Of a stretch of 64,000 nucleotides of DNA, positions 9,154 to 16,634 are shown one piece after another. The stretch's first letter is position 1, and each line of letters starts with the position of its first letter. Position numbers and translations under genes: made by a program. Under the pieces are notes generated by a model, which saw only the letters and a program-made list of their open reading frames with translations, was not told the DNA's origin and did no database searches. This DNA is from Clostridiaceae bacterium (GTDB lineage: Bacteria > Bacillota > Clostridia > Saccharofermentanales > DTU023), in assembly GCA_012800435.1 (NCBI GenBank), contig JAAZJH010000072.1, positions 1 through 64,000 of the forward strand, given 5' to 3'.

Positions 9154-10354
9154 CAAAAGCCTGTGGGTTCTCAGGATAGAAAGCGTCGTAAATTTTCCCG
9201 CTGTAACCAAAGGGAGTCGTAATGACATCGCCGCGGCGGTGATATTCCAGATTTGCCGCTAATACGATATAGCCGTCTTTATCGGCGATATAACCATCTT
9301 GGTTAACATGTCGTCCCGGGATTTTAAGACCGTATCCCGGAAGAACGCTTTGTGGATAATAGTAAAACACTTTACTTTGCCAACGAATCACACCCCTCTT
9401 CATGAAGAAATCAAAAGAATACAATCGCACCGATCCCTCATGGATGTTCACTGTAGTTGTCGTTGTGGTTGTAGTGGTCGTTGTAGTTGTAGTGGTCGTT
9501 GTTGGCTTTATCGTTGTAGGAACAGTTTTTGGCGGGACGTCCGTTAAATATACAGAAAATGCGTACGCCGTTTTACCGTCTGATAGCAAAATCTTCGACC
9601 ATTCAAGACTCTTTGCGACAACACGAAGAGCTTCCCCGTTGCGCGCCGCTCGGATCACAGAAGCGTCCATATTTGGAGCGCTTCGAAGGTTCAAACCGGC
9701 CTTCGAATTGACATAATAGATCGTATCGCAACTGGTCCAGACATCTTTTGCCGCGCTGCGAGTCGTCGGGGGAGGTCGATTTTTTGAGAGATAAGATCGA
9801 AAGAGAAACAAATAAGAACCGTCGGCGCCGTTAAAGGCTGCCCATTCGTCACTTAAAGCGCACACCTTCACCGCTCGTCCGTATATCAGAACTCCTGATA
9901 TAGGAGCAGATATAGTAGGTTCACGTCGAATATAGAGGCCGCTCTCCGCCGTACAATACATTAAAAGATCACAAGTCTCCCAGCCCTCAGGAAGGGTCTT
10001 CTCCTGTTTAAGAGCTGCAGTGGAAGGCGTCGAATTGGAAGTCGGAAGCGTTGTCGCAGGTTCTTCAGATACGTTTGTCTCGTTTAATAACGACTCGCCT
10101 TGTGATATTGAAGGAGGTGTAGTAGGAGGAGAAGATTCCGAAGCGGAATAGGGTATTTGGTCGGGTGACATATGGCGATCATACAGAACGTCAGCGAGGT
10201 AGTTAAAATTGACGTTATCTGCGTCAGACGACACTTTTTGAAGCGTGTCAATATCATTTCTTCGTTGCGCAAGTAAAATCACCACCACTGAGACAATCAG
10301 CAACACGGCGATAATCACAAGAAATCGATCGAGTATTCGTCGACGCATAATCAT
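9134..10354 (-). CDS. Membrane-anchored tandem SH3-like domain protein with poly-Thr linker
   Basis: N-terminal TM; two SH3-like repeats (SGLYIRREPTISAPISGVLIYGRAVKV; AGLNLRSAPNMDASVIRAARNGEALRV); TTTTTTTTTTTTTTTTTT linker; unassigned C-terminal domain. Confidence 0.75.
   Translation of the reverse strand: MIMRRRILDRFLVIIAVLLIVSVVVILLAQRRNDIDTLQKVSSDADNVNFNYLADVLYDRHMSPDQIPYSASESSPPTTPPSISQGESLLNETNVSEEPATTLPTSNSTPSTAALKQEKTLPEGWETCDLLMYCTAESGLYIRREPTISAPISGVLIYGRAVKVCALSDEWAAFNGADGSYLFLFRSYLSKNRPPPTTRSAAKDVWTSCDTIYYVNSKAGLNLRSAPNMDASVIRAARNGEALRVVAKSLEWSKILLSDGKTAYAFSVYLTDVPPKTVPTTIKPTTTTTTTTTTTTTTTTTVNIHEGSVRLYSFDFFMKRGVIRWQSKVFYYYPQSVLPGYGLKIPGRHVNQDGYIADKDGYIVLAANLEYHRRGDVITTPFGYSGKIYDAFYPENPQAFDVYVDY
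9468..9503. repeat. 18-nt tandem repeat within Thr-codon tract
   Basis: GTTGTAGTGGTCGTTGTA / GTTGTAGTGGTCGTTGTT (17 of 18 identical). Confidence 0.8.
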
Positions 10355-10539
10355 GTCACTCCTAAGAACGATGTCTTAGCCGAACGATATTTCCCTTCCT
10401 TCTATATACAACGGTTCGTTATCCTGTTCTAAGAATCGTGTTATTAAAGCGGATTAAGTACCGTTATATATGTCGATTTGGATTTATTTTATCTTTTTTC
10501 AAATTAAAACGCAAATCTACGCATTTTAACATTCTTTTA

Positions 10540-11115
10540 TTAAATGGATATCTTCTTTAGAAAGGAAACGGCTGTAGTGAACATAGCTTCTCGATTATGT
10601 TTTGTAACAGTAAGAAACGTTGAATTCGATGACTTCTCAAGAAATGTGCGAAGTTGCTCATACGCTTCGCGGTAAGTATCATTATCTGGATCCGGTTTTT
10701 GTATCTGACGCTCCATCCCGGAACGGTCTTTTAGCACACCGATGCAAGGAATAGGGCTTTCCAAAATCTCAATAATTCGCTGACGAAAAGGGACGTTGAG
10801 TAGCTCTTTCCCGCCAATCTCATCCATTAAAATAACGTCAAAGGCTTCTGCTTGCTCTAGAGCATCAAGGGCAACGCGACAAAAAAGCAAGTCATCGCGA
10901 CGCCACTCCTCCCCTTCATCTCGAGTCATAAATCGAACAGCTAGTTCCGGAGAACGGACATCTGAGACTACATAGGCGCAAACTTTATCATGATCGTCAT
11001 AAACGCGTATTGTGCGAAAGCCTGCAGGCCAGATACACACCATCTGCAGTGCTTGTTGAATCAGAGTTGATTTGCCTGCGCCGGAGAGACCGGTAAAAAA
11101 AAGATTGCTCCCCAC
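10540..11115 (-). CDS. THEP1-like nucleoside-triphosphatase (NTPase_1 family)
   Basis: NLFFTGLSGAGKSTLI Walker A, DVILMDEIGGKEL Walker B. Confidence 0.7.
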   Translation of the reverse strand: MGSNLFFTGLSGAGKSTLIQQALQMVCIWPAGFRTIRVYDDHDKVCAYVVSDVRSPELAVRFMTRDEGEEWRRDDLLFCRVALDALEQAEAFDVILMDEIGGKELLNVPFRQRIIEILESPIPCIGVLKDRSGMERQIQKPDPDNDTYREAYEQLRTFLEKSSNSTFLTVTKHNREAMFTTAVSFLKKISI

Positions 11116-11125
11116 TCATTTTCTC

Positions 11126-11701
11126 CTATCCGTTGTAATAGTGCTCGGCATGATAAGCAAATAGACCTTTAAGCATTGACATGAGATTACTTGATGATAC
11201 TGTGGCCCCCGCGATTGCATCGGCATCGATTTGAGGCAATTGAAATCCATAGCCTTTCCAAACATCCAACTCTTTTTTCGTAATACTTACAAGCGGCTGT
11301 ACAAGATGCTCGTCCATATATTCTTCAGTGTATTCGGAAATGTAATAATTGGGATTGCTGTCTCCCCAGAGTCCCTGATTCTTCCCGAATGTGATGGATC
11401 TTATCGCCGACTCGTCCGGTGTTGGTCGACTATTCAATAATTCGACATAGCATATCGAATAATAGTTAACCATCGTGTCGCGACAGGTGCAAGATAAATA
11501 AGCCACTTGATAGGACGTAAAAGTAGCGTTGCTCTGCTCAAACAGGATAATCGCCAGATAAGGTTCCTCTGTTCCCCCCGAAGCATAGTGCGTGAAAGGA
11601 AAGGTAGAAATGCTCTTTTCCGCGGATTCTTCTTTGTGGCTGCAGCTAACAACGCCGACGAACAGCAATATAAACAGTATGATTACGGTTCTCTTTCTCA
11701 T
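11126..11701 (-). CDS. Putative lipoprotein with FMN-binding/flavinylation-like motif (DAIAGAT)
   Basis: Lipobox VVSC near the N-terminus; C-terminal DADAIAGATVSSSNLMSML resembles FMN-binding domains. Confidence 0.55.
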   Translation of the reverse strand: MRKRTVIILFILLFVGVVSCSHKEESAEKSISTFPFTHYASGGTEEPYLAIILFEQSNATFTSYQVAYLSCTCRDTMVNYYSICYVELLNSRPTPDESAIRSITFGKNQGLWGDSNPNYYISEYTEEYMDEHLVQPLVSITKKELDVWKGYGFQLPQIDADAIAGATVSSSNLMSMLKGLFAYHAEHYYNG

Positions 11702-12402
11702 TCCGATCCTCCCTGTATCGGATGAAGGCGACTAAAATCAATATAGGCGTAATCAGCGCGCCATGTGGCGTAGATGTTGTCATCGTTGGCATCCTCAGGA
11801 TAGACGATAAGCTCTAACGCGTTCTTACCGGCATAGCCCCAGTTTGCTCCTGTGTTGTAAAGAAGATTTACGTCCCAACCGTAATAGATCAACAATTCCT
11901 TTATCATGTTAGAGTATCCGGCTCCACCGCACATAAGAAAGATGGCTTTATCGCGAGGAAACAATTCCTCTAAGATCATCTCTGATTCAGCGTAACGGGC
12001 ACGAGCATTTGCAACGGTACCATTATCCGCCCAATCTACATCAAACAATCTTTCTCCTTGATAAGCGCCCTTAACAGGAAGCGGCTGAAGCGTGGCTATA
12101 TAAGGAAACGGAACAACCTTGAATCCGCGGATGGTACGACTGAGGTCTGCATCTCCCCCTACAGCTGCGTAATCGGCCGGATCAAACAACATTCGTACGT
12201 CACGGTAAGCTACGTCAGAACGGTCCAGGTATTCATCGATAGTTGTCATATTGATATTCTTATCCACGAAAAAAGGTGAATCTACATCTGCAGAAGGGGG
12301 CGGGAGCGGTTTCTCCTTCGTCTGTGAACTGCAAGCGCTTACCATTCCAATAGTAAGAAGTGCTAATAGCATGACAATAAGAACCGATTGATATCGGCGC
12401 AT
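11698..12402 (-). CDS. Putative rhodanese-like lipoprotein
   Basis: MVSAC lipobox; AIFLMCGGAGYSNMIKELLIYYGWDVNLLYNTGANWGYAG resembles a rhodanese active-site loop and C-terminus; start at MRRYQ after GGAGAGG. Confidence 0.6.
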   Translation of the reverse strand: MRRYQSVLIVMLLALLTIGMVSACSSQTKEKPLPPPSADVDSPFFVDKNINMTTIDEYLDRSDVAYRDVRMLFDPADYAAVGGDADLSRTIRGFKVVPFPYIATLQPLPVKGAYQGERLFDVDWADNGTVANARARYAESEMILEELFPRDKAIFLMCGGAGYSNMIKELLIYYGWDVNLLYNTGANWGYAGKNALELIVYPEDANDDNIYATWRADYAYIDFSRLHPIQGGSE

Positions 12403-12524
12403 ATTTCCTCTCCTTTCTTCATTAATATTTAGATAAACAGCTAATCTACGGTGTAAAAAATGCCGCCACTCCAAATACATTCGAATCATGGCCGAACATT
12501 CAGCGACACAATCGTTGTGAATGC

Positions 12525-12555
12525 GGTTGTCTTACGCTTTAAACATAAGACAACC
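12525..12555. other. Intercistronic perfect 10-bp stem hairpin
   Basis: GGTTGTCTTA-cgctttaaaca-TAAGACAACC, no U-tract on either strand. Confidence 0.6.
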
Positions 12556-12649
12556 ACATTACAATCAAAGTTCTCCTAACAATGCGGCCGATTCAGAATG
12601 ATAAGCAGATGATGGACGCATATTAGACGATCATATCGCAATGGTGCGA

Positions 12650-13696
12650 TTATTCCACAACGAGACTGGAAACAAGCTTGCAGTAGCTTCTAGATGACGA
12701 CTCGCTGCAGGGCGCCACCCAAATCGTTCCGTCTTCGCCTGTCTCTTTATCTTTTTCGATTGCGACAAGCGTATATTCACTCTCAGCTTGTTCTTTTGAT
12801 AGTTCAGTTTCGTAACCGTCAGATGCAACGGCTTTCACTGAGCTGTAATCATCAATGCCGCAAGCGGCCAGCACGTCAGAAAGGACGTAACCTGTATAGG
12901 TCGATTCAGATAGCTCGCCGTTTTTGTTCTCTGTAACTACGGTAATCTTGTAGATTCTTAGGCCTTCCAATGTCTCATTCGTCACTTCATTGCCGTTGAT
13001 CTCAAAGCTGAAATCGGTGAACGTCACCTTTTCCGTGCGATCGAGCTTTTCAGGTGTTTCGCCGGTGAGTTCGAGTCCTTCCGACTCCTTAGGCTGCTCA
13101 GGATCTTCGACAACAGGTTTTTCATCGACTGTGTTGATGAGAATGGCTACACAGCCCTTCAGATAATCGCCGGTGGTGCCGGATGTACAGGGTGCAAACC
13201 ACGGCGCATTCTTAAATTGGCTTCCATCTTTGGTTATCGCCAGCAGAGTGGTGTTCGCCATGATGTCTTTTCCTTTAAAGCTTACAACGTAGCCGTCATC
13301 TGCCTCCGCCTCCAACCAGATGTAACTTTCTGTCAGTCCGGCAGCTTGGAACACATCAGAGAGGGCAAAGCCTATATACGTTGTTGTCGATTCCGTGCCG
13401 GCACTGTTCACGCTTGTTGCTTGAACCGAATAGGTCGGATAAGCGGCCATGGCTACATGGTCTACAGCGACGCCGTTTACCGTAACGGAAAACTCCGGTA
13501 TCGTAATCCCTTTCACCTCTTCTGCCACCGGTTCGGCAGGCGGAATGGCTTCAGTTTTCTCAGCGGGAGTTTCGATCGGCTCAGTGACCTGTTCACTCGT
13601 ATCGACCGGCTCCGGTGTGGTCTTTCCATTGCAGGCAGCAAGTGTTAACGCTAAACACAGTGCCAAAAACAATGAAAGCAGCTTTCTGTTTTTCAT
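12650..13696 (-). CDS. Putative lipoprotein with two tandem SUOX/molybdopterin-domain-like repeats
   Basis: LTLAAC lipobox; repeated TYIGFALSDVFQAAG / TYTGYVLSDVLAACG and WFAPC / WVAPC segments. Confidence 0.6.
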   Translation of the reverse strand: MKNRKLLSLFLALCLALTLAACNGKTTPEPVDTSEQVTEPIETPAEKTEAIPPAEPVAEEVKGITIPEFSVTVNGVAVDHVAMAAYPTYSVQATSVNSAGTESTTTYIGFALSDVFQAAGLTESYIWLEAEADDGYVVSFKGKDIMANTTLLAITKDGSQFKNAPWFAPCTSGTTGDYLKGCVAILINTVDEKPVVEDPEQPKESEGLELTGETPEKLDRTEKVTFTDFSFEINGNEVTNETLEGLRIYKITVVTENKNGELSESTYTGYVLSDVLAACGIDDYSSVKAVASDGYETELSKEQAESEYTLVAIEKDKETGEDGTIWVAPCSESSSRSYCKLVSSLVVE

Positions 13697-13736
13697 GTTC
13701 TTCCTCCTTTTAGTTAACTTTCGTTATCTATATGAT

Positions 13737-13762
13737 GGTTGCGGATGATTAATCCGGCAACC
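13737..13762. other. Hairpin spanning the stop codon of the ABC ATPase gene
   Basis: GGTTGC GGAT gatta ATCC g GCAACC. Confidence 0.55.
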
Positions 13763-14558
13763 TCATCGTTTTTATTGTTTTCAAATTAGGACTGATACAA
13801 ACACTCCGCCCCAGCTCCTCAAGGTATCGTAACACAAGCTTTTCTCCGTAGAGCGCGCGCAATTTTTCCTCTGTTACCATCTCCTCTACACTTCCGGAGA
13901 CAACGCTGCCTTCTCGGTCGAAAATAGCCGCTTTACCTCCTAAAAGCAGCGCGTGGTTAGGGTCGTGTGCCGTAATCGCTACAGCAAATCCGTTTTCAGA
14001 TAGTGATTTTATGATCCGTAACACTCGTACCTGATTGCCTACATCCAAGTGTGCCGTTGGTTCGTCAAAAAGTACGGCTTTCGGTTTACCGACGATAGCT
14101 CTTGCAATCGCAGCCTGTTGTCGTTCACCACCGGATAGCTCACTATATTTTCGTGTCGTCAAATGGGAGATTCTGAGCATCTCTAATGCTTTATTTGTAT
14201 CTTCCTTTTCTTTCCGACCGGGATGAGACATCAAGCCGACTTTTGATGCACAGCCCATAAGTACGTAGTCAAACACTGTGTATCCGAACGCGGGAACATG
14301 ATTCTGCGGAACATATCCTACTTTCGATGCGATGAGACGAGGTTTCAATATGGATACCTTCTCCCCGCATAACTGCACTTCTCCCTGCTGCGGTCGAAGG
14401 AGCCCCAGCATGCAGCCGAGCAGAGTGCTTTTTCCAGCACCGTTCCGACCCATTATGGTCAGAACGTCGCCTTCTTCCAAAGTTAAACTGATGCCGTTCA
14501 GTACGACCGGCAATGACGGACGATAAGAAAACCGAATGTTCTTAACTGAATAGATCAT
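13749..14558 (-). CDS. ABC transporter ATP-binding protein (FecE/BtuD type)
   Basis: MGRNGAGKSTLL, LSGGERQQAAIARAIV, AVLFDEPTAHLD; adjacent FecCD permease. Confidence 0.9.
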   Translation of the reverse strand: MIYSVKNIRFSYRPSLPVVLNGISLTLEEGDVLTIMGRNGAGKSTLLGCMLGLLRPQQGEVQLCGEKVSILKPRLIASKVGYVPQNHVPAFGYTVFDYVLMGCASKVGLMSHPGRKEKEDTNKALEMLRISHLTTRKYSELSGGERQQAAIARAIVGKPKAVLFDEPTAHLDVGNQVRVLRIIKSLSENGFAVAITAHDPNHALLLGGKAAIFDREGSVVSGSVEEMVTEEKLRALYGEKLVLRYLEELGRSVCISPNLKTIKTMRLPD

Positions 14559-15589
14559 CGTATACGATCCCTCTGTCGCCAAATCAGCCAGTAGAAGAAG
14601 AACGAGCCCAATACACCTGTCATAATGCTCACAGGCATTTCTGAGACTCCGATAATTCTCGTCAGTGTATCAACTAATAACATGAAAAATCCGCCAAGCA
14701 GAGCGGAAAAAGGGATTAATCTGCGATTCCCGCTTCCTACAACCATCCGTGCGAAGTGCGGAACAATCAAACCGACCCAGCTAATTGTTCCGGCGATACA
14801 GACGGACCCTGCAGTGAGCAATGTAGAACAAAGAATTACGATCCCCCTCATTTTTGTTACATCCGCTCCTAGCGTACGAGCCTCTTCCTCTCCCATGGAC
14901 AGGACATCAATCCACCACGCCATTAGTATTAATATCGTCATCGGTACGATTAAAAGCGGAATCAGAAACGCTAAATCCCGTAACGATACATAAGCAAAGC
15001 TTCCCATAGTCCAATAAGTGATGGAGGCAAGTTGAGTGTCGGGATCGGCCGTGTACTTAATAAATCCCAACAATGAGGATAGAGCCGAACCGACAATAAT
15101 CCCTGCCAACACCAACACCGTATTGGACCGGTTGCGAAGAAGAGCAGGTAAGCTAATCGTGAGCATAAAGGCTAAAATACCTCCTATAAAGGCAAAAAGG
15201 GAGATGAACACCGTCGTCAGCGACATCAATATCGCAAAAGCAGCCCCCACACAGGCACCGCTTGAGACACCAAGAAAATCAGGAGAGACTAAGGGATTCT
15301 GGAAGATTCCCTGATAAGCTGCACCGGCTACCGAAAGAGCTCCGCCAACGAAAACACTCGCTAAAATTCGTGGAATCCTAAGGCCTAAGACAACGTTCAC
15401 CGTCATACCCGAAGCAGTTACGGGCTGTCGGAAAACTACGCTAAACAAAATGCGAAGACTCTCTTTAGGAGTAACCGGATATTTTCCAACGCAAACAGCC
15501 AGTACGACGCCGCAAAGCAGTCCCACTGACAAAAGACCCATTAAAACGGCAGTCTTCCCTCCGCCGCTTGCGATCTTTCCTAAGCGCAA
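14555..15589 (-). CDS. FecCD/BtuC-family ABC transporter permease
   Basis: LGLRIPRILASVFVGGALSVAGAAYQGIFQNPLVSPDFLGVSSGA; GTISWVGLIVPHFARMVVG. Confidence 0.92.
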   Translation of the reverse strand: MRLGKIASGGGKTAVLMGLLSVGLLCGVVLAVCVGKYPVTPKESLRILFSVVFRQPVTASGMTVNVVLGLRIPRILASVFVGGALSVAGAAYQGIFQNPLVSPDFLGVSSGACVGAAFAILMSLTTVFISLFAFIGGILAFMLTISLPALLRNRSNTVLVLAGIIVGSALSSLLGFIKYTADPDTQLASITYWTMGSFAYVSLRDLAFLIPLLIVPMTILILMAWWIDVLSMGEEEARTLGADVTKMRGIVILCSTLLTAGSVCIAGTISWVGLIVPHFARMVVGSGNRRLIPFSALLGGFFMLLVDTLTRIIGVSEMPVSIMTGVLGSFFFYWLIWRQRDRIR

Positions 15590-15590
15590 A

Positions 15591-16634
15591 TCATCCCTCC
15601 AATGAATAGCCTAGATACTCGCTGTCGAACGTTTTTCCAAACATAAACATATAGTATTCGTCGATCTCCGAGTTCAACTCTTCGATGGAATAATAATCGG
15701 GGTACATCGTATGGAGCATGAACAATGCGCCAAGGACACAGCTTATACCGGGCATATCCCAAGAATCGATACGGGCCGGCATCACAAAGACATTTTCGTC
15801 TATGATAGCCTGAACGGCGCTCCAAGTAGGATCATTTAAGAGTTCCTCGGGTGTGTAATCGAGTGCTGTAGAGCTCGTACAGAAAATGTATTCTGGATTC
15901 CAGTTAAACACCTTTTCTACGCCCACGTTGATCCAGCGATGATCTTCGCCTTCGTCCACGACACATAGTCCACCTGCCTGTTCGATCATCCAAGACTGGA
16001 GCATATCGTCTCCGGCAACGCGTCCCGTTTGTCCACCCATTAACATCGCGGTAACACGCTCGTCTTCAGGGATCTTTTTCACGATATCTCTAATCTTGGA
16101 AAACTTCCCGTCAATCCATTCTATCACCGCTTCGGCGCGATCCTCAGCGCCGAAGTAGGCTCCAAGCATGGTGAGCATGGCACGTATGTCGTCAATATTT
16201 TCCACTGTGATACATAGGACATCAATCCCCAATTTTTCTACAGCTTCGACCGTTTCAGGATCGTTTGATCGATGAATGAAGGTGGTCGGAGCATAAGTCG
16301 CTAATGCTTCAAGGTCAACAATTCCCCTACCGACCGTTCCTGCACGTGCCAAATCTTCATCGGCATCGGTCCAGAACTTGCTCTTGACATTGACGGCCAA
16401 GACACGATCTGACAGGTCCAGCGCCACAATCAAAGGAACCGACACGGCATACACGGAAGCGATCGTCGCAGAGGCAGGATCATCCGGTATATTTTTGATC
16501 ACGCCGGCGCCGTCAATCACCTGACCAGGACCCGGCTTTGCGACAGTGTTGTCCTTTCCGACACAGCCGGAAAGGAGTAATACCGCCACAAGGAGAAGAG
16601 CGATACTTCGGTGCCTTCTCAACGATTTATTCAT
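15591..16634 (-). CDS. ABC transporter substrate-binding lipoprotein (FecB/BtuF/MolA fold)
   Basis: LLLSGC lipobox; class III periplasmic-binding architecture; ends with ...PARIDSWDMPG...LHTMYPDYYS. Confidence 0.85.
   Translation of the reverse strand: MNKSLRRHRSIALLLVAVLLLSGCVGKDNTVAKPGPGQVIDGAGVIKNIPDDPASATIASVYAVSVPLIVALDLSDRVLAVNVKSKFWTDADEDLARAGTVGRGIVDLEALATYAPTTFIHRSNDPETVEAVEKLGIDVLCITVENIDDIRAMLTMLGAYFGAEDRAEAVIEWIDGKFSKIRDIVKKIPEDERVTAMLMGGQTGRVAGDDMLQSWMIEQAGGLCVVDEGEDHRWINVGVEKVFNWNPEYIFCTSSTALDYTPEELLNDPTWSAVQAIIDENVFVMPARIDSWDMPGISCVLGALFMLHTMYPDYYSIEELNSEIDEYYMFMFGKTFDSEYLGYSLEG

Noticed and set aside
9402-9716. Plus-strand ORF with poly-Val tract
   Set aside because: Antisense artefact of the Thr-codon tract in the SH3-like gene.
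13217-13648. 143-aa plus-strand ORF
   Set aside because: Entirely antisense to the two-repeat lipoprotein gene; no RBS or recognisable domain.
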